Shown: positions 1-5,464, numbered from the stretch's first letter. The stretch is DNA of 7,410 nucleotides from an uncultured Oscillospiraceae bacterium (GCA_900547015.1 URFD01000080.1:1-7410), one strand, 5' to 3'. Translations and numbers: made by a program. Notes: generated from the letters alone by a model not told the origin.

Positions 1-901
1 ATGCGCTCAAAAAGGAAATCTCCTCGAGGCTCAGCTGGGGATAGAGCGACTTGTTGACGGCAAGGGAGATAAATTTTGCGGCGTGTCCCACCATGCGGTC
101 TACCTCTCTGGGCGTGACAATCGCGCAGGAGGCAGGGCAGGAGGGGAAATTTTTGGCAGGCTGCTGTAAAATGGAACCGGCAAGGGAGCTTCCGTCGATG
201 ACGGTGGGAACTCCCAGCGAGATGACCGGGATTCCCAGCGTCCGTTCGCTAAGCTCCTTGCGGCTGTTCTGGACGCCGGAACCGGGCGCGATGCCGCTGT
301 CCGCAATCTGGATGGTGCGTCCCAAGCGGGAATATTCCTGCGCAGCAAGGGCATCGATGACGATGACGGCAGCGGGACGGATAAAGTTCACCAGAGCCGA
401 GACGATTTCTCCGCTCTCGATGCCGGTCTGCCCCATCACACCCGGAGCGATTGCCGCAGTTTTCCGCAGAGATTCCAGCCCAATCTGACGGGCAAGCTCG
501 GCGCTCAGGTGTCGGGTGGCAAGGATGCGCTCGATCACCAGCGGCCCCAGCGCATCCGGGGTGATTTGGTTGTTGCCCAGTCCCACGACCAGCACACTGC
601 CGCGCTCCGGCAGCAGAGAGCGGATGCAGTCGGCGGCAGCTTCGATTTCATCCTGCGGGTCGAGCAGACTGTTCCAAAGCGGCGGGGTCTCGATGGTGAT
701 ATATCTGCCGCGCGGCTTGCCTAACCGCTGGGCGGCTTCGGGTGTGCCGACGGTGACACAGGTGATTTCAACTGCGCCGCTTGTTCGGGTATGCACCGAC
801 AGACCATCGGGCAGCTCGTGCGATTCCAAGAGTGGGGCGGCAAGCTCCAACGCAAGGTCAGAGCGCGCAACGGTGGGAAAAACGGGATTTTGACGGCTCA
901 T
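1..901 (-). CDS. gpr: GPR germination protease (spore endopeptidase), 3' end cut by window edge
   Basis: GPR cleaves the small acid-soluble proteins that coat spore DNA, releasing amino acids early in germination; it is made in the forespore as a self-processing zymogen. The frame is open from the ATG at 901 to the edge, giving 300 residues. Recognisable blocks are the N-terminal RSDLALEL (13-20, compare RTDLAVE in Bacillus), LVVGLGN (104-110), TPDALGP (114-120), GVMGQTGIES (154-163), VIDALAA (181-187), DSGIAPGSGV (201-210) and VTPREVD (262-268). Asp116 and Asp183 align with the two acidic residues considered catalytic in this A25 family. Compared with the roughly 370-residue Bacillus enzyme, the stretch between the VPTVID block and VTPREVD is short, as in clostridial forms, so probably only a few C-terminal residues are missing. 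The start is supported by AAAGGAGT (908-915) six bases upstream. spoIIP often follows gpr, but would lie outside this window. Confidence 0.96.
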   Translation of the reverse strand, partial: MSRQNPVFPTVARSDLALELAAPLLESHELPDGLSVHTRTSGAVEITCVTVGTPEAAQRLGKPRGRYITIETPPLWNSLLDPQDEIEAAADCIRSLLPERGSVLVVGLGNNQITPDALGPLVIERILATRHLSAELARQIGLESLRKTAAIAPGVMGQTGIESGEIVSALVNFIRPAAVIVIDALAAQEYSRLGRTIQIADSGIAPGSGVQNSRKELSERTLGIPVISLGVPTVIDGSSLAGSILQQPAKNFPSCPASCAIVTPREVDRMVGHAAKFISLAVNKSLYPQLSLEEISFLSA

Positions 902-984
902 ACAAAGACTCCTTTCGGTGGGTGGTTCACAGAAAATGCTGGACCTGTTGTGGGAACACGATACAATAGGATGGATTTTTCGGA

Positions 985-1014
985 TAAAATGCTGGGGAGA
1001 GTGACCGAATATTC
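985..1014 (-). promoter_or_regulatory. Sigma-G-type (forespore) promoter of gpr
   Basis: Reading the minus strand, a -35 box GAATA (1014-1010) is followed by an 18-base spacer and a -10 box CATTTTA (991-985). This fits the Bacillus sigma-G consensus (roughly GHATR, 17-18 bases, CATWHTA) at essentially every position. Transcription would start near 978, giving a leader of about 77 bases before the gpr ATG at 901. Forespore control of gpr is established in Bacillus, so the match is expected; the start point itself is inferred. Confidence 0.72.
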
Positions 1015-1066
1015 GCCCGGAACAACAGTTGTAATTGGATAACCTCACAAATCATTTTCCAAAGAG

Positions 1067-1095
1067 TTGATTTTTGGGGGAAACGATGATAAAAT
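1067..1095 (+). promoter_or_regulatory. Sigma-A-type promoter of rpsT
   Basis: TTGATT (1067-1072), a 17-base spacer and TAAAAT (1090-1095) make a good vegetative promoter. Transcription would start near 1102, about 30 bases before the rpsT ATG, and the ribosome binding site AAGGAGGTG (1118-1126) lies in this short leader. The promoter points away from the gpr promoter, with the two -35 boxes about 50 bases apart. Confidence 0.7.
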
Positions 1096-1132
1096 AGAGT
1101 GTACTGTCAAGATGGATAAGGAGGTGTAGACC

Positions 1133-1384
1133 ATGGCAAACATCAAATCTGCTAAGAAGAGAATCCTCGTTCAGGAGAAACGTGCTGCTCGCAACAAGGC
1201 TTGCAGAACCAATCTGAAGACCGTTCTCAAACAGGCTAACGCTGCAATCGCAGAGAACGCAGAAAACAAAGATGTTCTCGTAAAAGCTGCTGTTAAGAAG
1301 ATTGACCAGGCTTGTGCAAAGGGCATCATCCACAAGAACTGCGCTGCAAGAAAGAAATCTACTCTCGCCGCTCTCGCAAAATAG
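1133..1384 (+). CDS. rpsT: 30S ribosomal protein S20
   Basis: S20 is a primary-binding protein of the small ribosomal subunit that contacts 16S rRNA. The 83-residue product starts MANIKSAKKR, the family hallmark, and is rich in Lys, Ala and Asn throughout, as expected for its three-helix bundle; bacterial S20 is usually 83-90 residues. The C-terminal part carries the typical GIIHKNCAARKKS segment (around residues 63-75). The start is fixed by a near-perfect AAGGAGGTG six bases before the ATG. Codon choice is that of a highly expressed gene: Ala is mostly GCT/GCA, unlike the GCG/GCC-rich neighbours. The gene is divergent from gpr, the same arrangement as in Bacillus subtilis, and is followed by a palindrome and a strong terminator. 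Confidence 0.98.
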   Translation: MANIKSAKKRILVQEKRAARNKACRTNLKTVLKQANAAIAENAENKDVLVKAAVKKIDQACAKGIIHKNCAARKKSTLAALAK

Positions 1385-1413
1385 TTGTGCGGAAAGGCTT
1401 GTCGGATTTACTT

Positions 1414-1442
1414 TTGAGACACAATAAAATTATCCGGATAAT
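1414..1442 (+). promoter_or_regulatory. Candidate sigma-A promoter of the Nudix gene
   Basis: TTGAGA (1414-1419), a 17-base spacer and GATAAT (1437-1442) each match the vegetative consensus at five of six positions. The predicted start is near 1449, just before the hairpin at 1451-1483 and about 55 bases before the Nudix ATG. This promoter would let the Nudix gene be transcribed separately from rpsT. Most of the spacer and the whole -10 box lie inside a 26-bp perfect palindrome, the usual layout of a repressor operator. Confidence 0.5.
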
Positions 1443-1448
1443 TTTATT
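1423..1448. repeat. 26-bp perfect palindrome, possible operator
   Basis: The half-site AATAAAATTATCC (1423-1435) is followed directly by its exact reverse complement (1436-1448), with no spacer. It is AT-rich apart from a central CCGG. It lacks a following T-tract, so it is unlikely to be a terminator. Because it covers the -10 box of a candidate promoter, the simplest reading is a binding site for a dimeric regulator. No regulator gene is recognisable in the window, so the identity of any binding protein is unknown. Confidence 0.6.
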
Positions 1449-1450
1449 CC

Positions 1451-1490
1451 AAAATCCACAGACCGATTCGGTCTGTGGATTTTGTTTTTA
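1451..1490 (+). terminator. Rho-independent terminator after rpsT, abutting the Nudix ribosome binding site
   Basis: The arms AAAATCCACAGACCGA (1451-1466) and TCGGTCTGTGGATTTT (1468-1483) are perfectly complementary; in RNA a stem of about 14 pairs with a five-base loop is realistic. A run of five T follows at 1485-1489. The Nudix ribosome binding site starts only four bases beyond. The hairpin should end rpsT transcripts; for transcripts starting at the proposed promoter near 1449 it would sit at the 5' end, where it could protect the RNA or attenuate expression. Confidence 0.88.
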
Positions 1491-1493
1491 CAC

Positions 1494-1500
1494 GGAGGAA
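1494..1500 (+). promoter_or_regulatory. Ribosome binding site fixing the Nudix start
   Basis: GGAGGAA lies five bases before the ATG at 1506. This favours that ATG over the in-frame TTG at 1482, which lies inside the terminator arm and upstream of this site. Confidence 0.85.
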
Positions 1501-1505
1501 CGCGT

Positions 1506-2051
1506 ATGGCACATATTGAAACAAGGCTCGAGACCCAGACGCTCTATCAGGGTCGCATCATTGAAGTCCGCAAAGACCGGGTTCAGCTGGAAAATGGCAA
1601 GGAAACGGTGCGGGAGCTGGTAGTCCACCACGGTGGTGTGTGTATCGCGGCGGTGGACCAGCAGGACCGCCTGCTGTTGGTTCGGCAGTTCCGCTATCCT
1701 TACGGCAAGGAAATCATCGAGCTTCCTGCCGGAAAAATCGAGCTGGGAGAGGACCCGCGGAAATGTGGGATTCGGGAGCTTCAGGAGGAGTGCGGCTGTA
1801 CCGCAGACCGCTTTGAAAAGCTCGGAGAGCTGTATCCCACCCCGGCCTACTGCACCGAGGTCATCCATATCTATCAGGCTTCCGGCCTGCACGAGACCAG
1901 CCAGAAGCTGGACGAGGGAGAATTTCTGGATGTCCTGCGAATCCCGTTTGAACAGGCGGTTCAGATGGTGCTGGACGGGCAGATTCTCGACTCCAAGACC
2001 CAGATTGGCATCCTCAAGCTGCACGCTCTGCGGATGCAACAAACAAAATAA
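1506..2051 (+). CDS. nudF: Nudix hydrolase, ADP-ribose pyrophosphatase type
   Basis: The family hydrolyses ADP-ribose to AMP and ribose 5-phosphate, clearing a reactive NAD breakdown product in the cytoplasm. The 181-residue protein has a complete Nudix box from Gly76 to Cys98 in the pattern GX5EX7REUXEEXGU: Gly76, Glu82, Arg90-Glu91-Leu92, Glu94-Glu95 and Gly97 are all present, and the last position is Cys98 where an aliphatic residue is usual. The preceding ELPAG (72-76) and YPTPAYCTE (110-118), with Pro113 fifteen residues after the box, are hallmarks of the ADP-ribose subgroup. The N-terminal strand region (to about residue 40) fits the dimerisation part of this subgroup. The ATG at 1506 is chosen over an upstream TTG on its ribosome binding site. 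Related sugar-nucleotide substrates cannot be excluded. It converges on the spoVA operon. Confidence 0.93.
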   Translation: MAHIETRLETQTLYQGRIIEVRKDRVQLENGKETVRELVVHHGGVCIAAVDQQDRLLLVRQFRYPYGKEIIELPAGKIELGEDPRKCGIRELQEECGCTADRFEKLGELYPTPAYCTEVIHIYQASGLHETSQKLDEGEFLDVLRIPFEQAVQMVLDGQILDSKTQIGILKLHALRMQQTK

Positions 2052-2088
2052 AATCCTGCCGCACCCCTCTTGTGCTTGCAGTGCAGGA
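2045..2088 (-). terminator. Probable terminator of the spoVA operon
   Basis: On the minus strand TCCTGC (2088-2083) pairs with GCAGGA (2059-2054), with an inner GCAC/GTGC pairing, followed by TTTTATTTT (2053-2045). It lies about 40 bases beyond the spoVAE stop. The stem has internal gaps, so it is weaker than the others here. Its T-tract overlaps the Nudix stop codon region. Confidence 0.55.
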
Positions 2089-2094
2089 ATCCCC

Positions 2095-2137
2095 AACCCC
2101 CAACAGGCTTTATCCTCTGTTGGGGGTTAGCTTTTTT
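2095..2137 (+). terminator. Rho-independent terminator of the Nudix gene
   Basis: AACCCCCAACAG (2095-2106) and CTGTTGGGGGTT (2117-2128) form a perfect 12-bp stem with a ten-base loop, followed by six T at 2132-2137. The right arm overlaps the stop codon of the convergent spoVAE gene (2129-2127). Confidence 0.88.
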
Positions 2138-2492
2138 CTCCGGAGCGGCAGAGCAGACCAACCACCAAGGCGGCAATCAAGGCGGCGGTGATGCCACCGG
2201 CAGCAGCGGTCAGTCCGCCGGTCAAAGCGCCGAACAGCCCATCCTTTGCGACTGCCTCGCGCACCCCTTTGGCAAGGACTGCGCCGAACCCGGTCAGCGG
2301 AACGGTGGCACCGGCTCCTGCAAATTCGATGAGCGGCTGATAGATTCCGAGCCCGCCCAGAATGACCCCCAAAACGACATAGGAAACCAGGATTCGGGCA
2401 GGGGTCAGCTTGGTGTAATCGATGAGCGCCTGTCCGGCGGCGCAGATGAGGCCGCCGACCACAAAGGCTTTTAAGAGCAGGAACAGATTCAT
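2127..2492 (-). CDS. spoVAE: Stage V sporulation protein AE (dipicolinic acid channel subunit)
   Basis: SpoVA proteins move calcium-dipicolinic acid into the forespore during sporulation and out during germination. This 121-residue, strongly hydrophobic protein has about four membrane segments (roughly 5-25, 33-52, 58-75 and 88-116) and the family motif AGAGATVPLTGFG (58-70). The motif is shared with SpoVAC two genes upstream (AGAGTLVPITGFA), which shows the two are paralogues. It corresponds to the SpoVAEb form of Bacillus. The start at 2492 is chosen because AAAGGAGG (2500-2507) stands seven bases ahead and the family begins near MNLFLLLKAFVVGG; a longer frame from 2693 only reads backwards into spoVAD. 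Its ATG shares one base with the spoVAD TGA, suggesting translational coupling. It is the last gene of the operon. Confidence 0.94.
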   Translation of the reverse strand: MNLFLLLKAFVVGGLICAAGQALIDYTKLTPARILVSYVVLGVILGGLGIYQPLIEFAGAGATVPLTGFGAVLAKGVREAVAKDGLFGALTGGLTAAAGGITAALIAALVVGLLCRSGEKS

Positions 2493-3532
2493 CAGATTTC
2501 CTCCTTTTCGTGGTTCGGACTTGGGAAGGCGGACAGGTGCAGCAGGTGGGCAATGCCGGGGATGCTCTCGCCCTGCTGGGTGCTGGTCGGGCTCATCAGC
2601 GCACCGGTCGCCAGAAACAGCACCTCCCGAAGCCGCTGGCAGGCAATCTGCGGCAGGATGAAGGAACACAGCACCGAAGCCGCACAGCCGCACCCCGAGC
2701 CGCCTGCATGGACATCCTGACGGGAGCGGTCATAAATCATCAGCCCGCAGTCGTGGTGTAGCTTGGCAAGCGGATAGCCCTCCTGCTGCATCAGCCGCTC
2801 CAACAGACGGCTGCCCACAAAGCCCAAATCCCCGGTCAGTATTATGTCATAGTCTTGCGGACGGGTGTTGGTGTCGGCAAAGTACTGGCAGAGCGTCTGT
2901 GCCGCCGCAGGAGCCATCGCAGCCCCCATGTTGTTGATGTCGGTGATGCCGAGGTCTGCCACGGTACCGACGGTCACCGCTCGCACATAGGGTGCCTGAC
3001 GCTTGGCAGCGACCACGCAGGCCCCGGAGCCGGTCACCGTCCATTGGGAGGTCGGAGTTCGCTGACCGCCATATTCGAGAGGAAAACGGAATTGCCGCTC
3101 CGCAGAGCAGAAATGGGAGGAGGTAGCGGCAACACAGTGTCGGGCAAGCCCTGCCTCCACAAACAGTGATGCCAGAGACAGGCTTTCCGACATGGTCGAG
3201 CAAGCCCCGTACAGTCCGAAAAAGGGAATCTGCATCTCTCGGGAAGCGTATGCGGAGCTGATGCACTGGTTGAGCAGGTCTCCGGCAAACAGAAAATCGA
3301 TGTCATCTTTTTTTAAGCTGGATTTTTGCAGGGCCAGCTCCACCGCTTTTTTCTGCATCAGCGTCTCGGCTTGCTCCCAGGTTTTTTCTCCAAAGGAGGA
3401 ATCCTCGGACAGCAGGTCAAAGTAATCCGCTAGGGGCCCCTGCTTTTCCTTGCGCGCACCCACCGCCGCATACCCGATGACGGAGGGAGAGCAGGTGAGC
3501 AGCAGCGTATGTCTGCCGATTCTTTTTGCCAT
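2492..3532 (-). CDS. spoVAD: Stage V sporulation protein AD (dipicolinic acid-binding, thiolase fold)
   Basis: SpoVAD is a soluble protein at the outer face of the spore inner membrane that binds dipicolinic acid and works with the SpoVA membrane subunits. The 346-residue product matches the usual length of about 338. It has a thiolase-like fold; GLYGACSTMSES (106-117) carries Cys111 at the position of the thiolase nucleophile. Other family blocks are FAGDLLNQ (82-89), QRTPTSQWTVTG (about 155-167) and HAGGSGCGC near residues 275-283. No signal peptide is seen. The ATG at 3532 has AAAGGAGA (3541-3548) eight bases ahead and lies 17 bases after the spoVAC stop. Its last codons (NHEKEEI) contain the spoVAE ribosome binding site, and the TGA overlaps the spoVAE ATG by one base. 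Confidence 0.96.
   Translation of the reverse strand: MAKRIGRHTLLLTCSPSVIGYAAVGARKEKQGPLADYFDLLSEDSSFGEKTWEQAETLMQKKAVELALQKSSLKKDDIDFLFAGDLLNQCISSAYASREMQIPFFGLYGACSTMSESLSLASLFVEAGLARHCVAATSSHFCSAERQFRFPLEYGGQRTPTSQWTVTGSGACVVAAKRQAPYVRAVTVGTVADLGITDINNMGAAMAPAAAQTLCQYFADTNTRPQDYDIILTGDLGFVGSRLLERLMQQEGYPLAKLHHDCGLMIYDRSRQDVHAGGSGCGCAASVLCSFILPQIACQRLREVLFLATGALMSPTSTQQGESIPGIAHLLHLSAFPSPNHEKEEI
2500..2507 (-). promoter_or_regulatory. Ribosome binding site for spoVAE inside the end of spoVAD
   Basis: AAAGGAGG lies seven bases before the spoVAE ATG and within the last codons of spoVAD. It fixes the spoVAE start and, with the one-base stop/start overlap, suggests that terminating ribosomes feed spoVAE translation. 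Confidence 0.85.
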
Positions 3533-3549
3533 GATGAGCTTCTCCTTTC

Positions 3550-3978
3550 CTATCCGATGATCAAGAGAATAAGACCGTATACGACCGACGCTCCCACCCC
3601 GTAGACCAGAACAGGCCCGGCAATCGAGAACATCTTAGCGCCAAGCCCGAGGATATAGCCTTCGGTTTTAAATTCCATGGCGGCGCTTGCCATCGAGTTG
3701 GCAAAGCCGGTGATGGGAACCAGCGTGCCTGCACCGGCGTGCTTGGCAAGATTGTCATAAACATTCAGTCCGGTCAGCGCCGCCGACAGAACCACCAGAC
3801 AGATGGAGGCAAACACCGGGGCGCGTTCGCCTGCGCCGCGCCCTTCAAAAAAGAAGATGAGCAGTTGACCGAGCATACAGATGAGCCCGCCGAACACAAA
3901 GGCCTTTGCGATGTTGACCGCACCTCGGGAGCGGGGACTTTCCTGCTGCGCCCAAAGGGCATATTCTTGTTTTGTCAT
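3550..3978 (-). CDS. spoVAC: Stage V sporulation protein AC (dipicolinic acid channel subunit)
   Basis: SpoVAC is a spore inner-membrane protein; the Bacillus homologue behaves as a mechanosensitive channel needed for dipicolinic acid movement. The 142-residue protein has a short polar N-terminus followed by about four hydrophobic segments (roughly 24-45, 54-72, 83-100 and 109-141). The family motif KHAGAGTLVPITGFANSM covers 79-96. The ATG at 3978 is chosen over an in-frame TTG one codon upstream because AAAGGAGA (3986-3993) is seven bases ahead of the ATG. It is the first gene of the operon; neither spoVAA nor spoVAB is found upstream, matching the three-gene layout of many Clostridia. Transcription is probably forespore-specific (see the promoter at 4049-4078). 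Confidence 0.95.
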   Translation of the reverse strand: MTKQEYALWAQQESPRSRGAVNIAKAFVFGGLICMLGQLLIFFFEGRGAGERAPVFASICLVVLSAALTGLNVYDNLAKHAGAGTLVPITGFANSMASAAMEFKTEGYILGLGAKMFSIAGPVLVYGVGASVVYGLILLIIG

Positions 3979-4023
3979 CAAAGATTCTCCTTTCTGGGAA
4001 GATCGTTTGTCCGAGAAAATTGA

Positions 4024-4052
4024 TTGTATCTTTTGAAAAATTCGTGTATAGT
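4024..4052 (+). promoter_or_regulatory. Candidate sigma-A promoter of alr
   Basis: TTGTAT (4024-4029), a 17-base spacer and TATAGT (4047-4052) form a plausible vegetative promoter with a strong -10 and a weak -35. Transcription would start near 4059 and give a leader of about 120 bases. The TATAGT unit is repeated directly (4047-4052 and 4052-4057), so the exact register is uncertain. Confidence 0.45.
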
Positions 4053-4078
4053 ATAGTATGGGTCAAAAAAGACCGTTC
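4049..4078 (-). promoter_or_regulatory. Candidate sigma-G promoter of the spoVA operon
   Basis: On the minus strand GAACG (4078-4074), an 18-base spacer and TATACTA (4055-4049) match the sigma-G consensus at four of five and six of seven positions. A second register has a perfect -10, CATACTA (4060-4054), but no good -35. Either would give a leader of about 65-70 bases before the spoVAC ATG. Sigma-G control of spoVA is established in Bacillus. The core overlaps the alr -10 on the other strand. Confidence 0.5.
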
Positions 4079-4104
4079 ACTAAAGGAAAATTTTGAGAAA
4101 TAAC

Positions 4105-4147
4105 AGCGCCCTCCTCCGGCTTCCGAAAGCCCGGAACGGACGGCGCT
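4105..4147 (+). other. Stem-loop in the alr leader
   Basis: AGCGCC (4105-4110) can pair with GGCGCT (4142-4147), and TTCCG (4121-4125) with CGGAA (4132-4136) inside it. The structure ends about 19 bases before the alr ribosome binding site and has no T-tract, so it is not a terminator. It resembles no riboswitch class I can name; it may affect RNA stability or translation, or be incidental. Confidence 0.4.
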
Positions 4148-4180
4148 TGCCTTTCAAAGCAGGATAAGGAGGAGAGAAGG

Positions 4181-5374
4181 ATGGTTGATTTTCTCCGGCG
4201 CAGCTGGGCTGTGGTGGACTTGGACTGCATCGACCACAATATCTGCGCAATCAAGGAAAAGCTCAAGCCGGGCTGTATGATTATGGGTGTGGTCAAAGCG
4301 GATGCCTACGGGCATGGGGATAAATATATTGCGGATGAGCTGGTGCGTTTGGGGGTCAACTGGTTTGCTGTCTCCAATCTAACCGAGGCGATGTCCTTGC
4401 GGAATCAGGGGATTTACCACCCCATCCTGATTCTGGGAACCACACCGCCCAACAAGGCCCGCCAGCTGTGCGAGTACAACATCACCCAAGCGGTGTTTTC
4501 TCTGGAATATGCCCGAAAGCTCCAGCAGCAGGCACAGCGGGCAGGGGTCACGGTGGCCTGTCATATCAAGGTGGATACCGGCATGGGACGCATCGGCTTT
4601 GAGGCCGACCAGGATATGGCGCAGGCGGTGGAGGAGATTGCCAGCGTGTGCGCCTTCCCGAACCTGCGCTGCGATGGGATTTTCACCCACTTTTCCAGCT
4701 CGGATGAATACAACGAAGAATCCATCGACTACACCCGCACCCAGTACGAATGTTTCATGGAGGTCTGCGACCGGCTACAGCGCCGCGGAATCCACTTCAT
4801 GCTCCGCCATTGTTGCAACAGCGGCGGCATTGTCAACTATCCGGAGTATCATCTGGATATGGTGCGTGCCGGTGTGCTCCTTTACGGGCTGACTCCTGAC
4901 AAGGCGTGCGAGGGAAAGATTGATTTGAAGCCTGCGATGCAGCTGCACTCGGTCATCTCGATGCTCAAGGATGTCAAGGCGGGAGCCAAGCTCAGCTATG
5001 GCAGAACCTTCACCACCGACCACGATATGCGGATTGCGACGGTGCCGATTGGCTATGCCGACGGGTACCACCGCAGCCTGTCCAACCGGGGACGGATGCT
5101 GGTCAACGGCCATTTTGCCAATATCGTCGGCCGCATCTGCATGGACCAGCTTCTGCTGGATGTCACAGGGATTCCGGATTTGAGCGACGGGATGCAGATT
5201 ACGATTGTTGGAGAAGAAAACGGCAAGCGAATCACCATGGAGGAGATTGCCGCGATGACCGATACGGTGCATTATGAAATCATGTGCGTCATCGGCAAGC
5301 GGGTGCCGCGTGTCTACCGAAGAAACGGCAAGGACATCGGTGTGGTGGACTATGTCCGTCACATGGTGGAATAA
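4181..5374 (+). CDS. alr: Alanine racemase (PLP-dependent)
   Basis: The enzyme interconverts L- and D-alanine in the cytoplasm, feeding D-alanine to peptidoglycan synthesis. The 397-residue length is typical. The PLP lysine is Lys39 in VVKADAYGHG (37-46); the second catalytic residue, Tyr273, lies in LSYGRTFT (271-278). Arg137 in DTGMGRIGF (132-140), GYADGYHR (291-298) and RICMDQ (318-323) are further signatures. The N-terminal TIM barrel and C-terminal beta domain are both complete. The start is supported by AAGGAGG (4166-4172) eight bases ahead. The gene is divergent from spoVAC and the next gene follows on the same strand. In Bacillus some alanine racemases are spore-associated and destroy the germinant L-alanine; the location beside spoVA makes this possible, but the protein itself does not show it. 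Confidence 0.97.
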   Translation: MVDFLRRSWAVVDLDCIDHNICAIKEKLKPGCMIMGVVKADAYGHGDKYIADELVRLGVNWFAVSNLTEAMSLRNQGIYHPILILGTTPPNKARQLCEYNITQAVFSLEYARKLQQQAQRAGVTVACHIKVDTGMGRIGFEADQDMAQAVEEIASVCAFPNLRCDGIFTHFSSSDEYNEESIDYTRTQYECFMEVCDRLQRRGIHFMLRHCCNSGGIVNYPEYHLDMVRAGVLLYGLTPDKACEGKIDLKPAMQLHSVISMLKDVKAGAKLSYGRTFTTDHDMRIATVPIGYADGYHRSLSNRGRMLVNGHFANIVGRICMDQLLLDVTGIPDLSDGMQITIVGEENGKRITMEEIAAMTDTVHYEIMCVIGKRVPRVYRRNGKDIGVVDYVRHMVE

Positions 5375-5397
5375 AAAAAGATTGAGAACAAATCAAA

Positions 5398-5433
5398 ATT
5401 GGGGACGCCAGCCATTTGGCTGGCGTCCCCAAT
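5398..5433. repeat. Perfect 17-bp inverted repeat between alr and the DUF2726 gene
   Basis: ATTGGGGACGCCAGCCA (5398-5414) and its exact reverse complement (5417-5433) are separated by two T. On the plus strand no T-tract follows, so it is not an ordinary terminator for alr. On the minus strand it is followed by TTTTGATTT (5397-5389), which is terminator-like, but no minus-strand gene is nearby. It could be an RNA-stabilising or processing hairpin, or a copy of a dispersed palindromic repeat. Confidence 0.75.
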
Positions 5434-5464
5434 CCGATAGGAGCGGGAAGGAGGAAGAAATAAG

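Noticed and set aside
51..488. A 145-codon plus-strand open frame at the left end
   Set aside because: It is antisense to gpr, whose frame is open throughout and carries all family motifs.
1022..1033. ACAAC-A-GTTGT inverted repeat in the gpr/rpsT gap
   Set aside because: It is short, between the promoters rather than over one, and plausible by chance.
1482..1505. Upstream TTG start for the Nudix gene
   Set aside because: It lies in the terminator arm and upstream of the true ribosome binding site at 1494-1500; ATG at 1506 fits better.
1488..2096. A 202-codon minus-strand open frame over the Nudix gene
   Set aside because: It is the shadow of a complete Nudix gene with an intact motif, and would start inside a terminator.
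2493..2693. N-terminal extension of spoVAE to 2693
   Set aside because: It reads an alternative frame of spoVAD; the ribosome binding site and family start place the ATG at 2492.
4061..4074. Short inverted repeat GGTC-AAAAAA-GACC upstream of alr
   Set aside because: A four-base stem is too short to call a hairpin or operator.
4775..5362. A 195-codon minus-strand open frame over alr
   Set aside because: It has His/Arg-rich composition typical of antisense frames, and alr is complete on the other strand.
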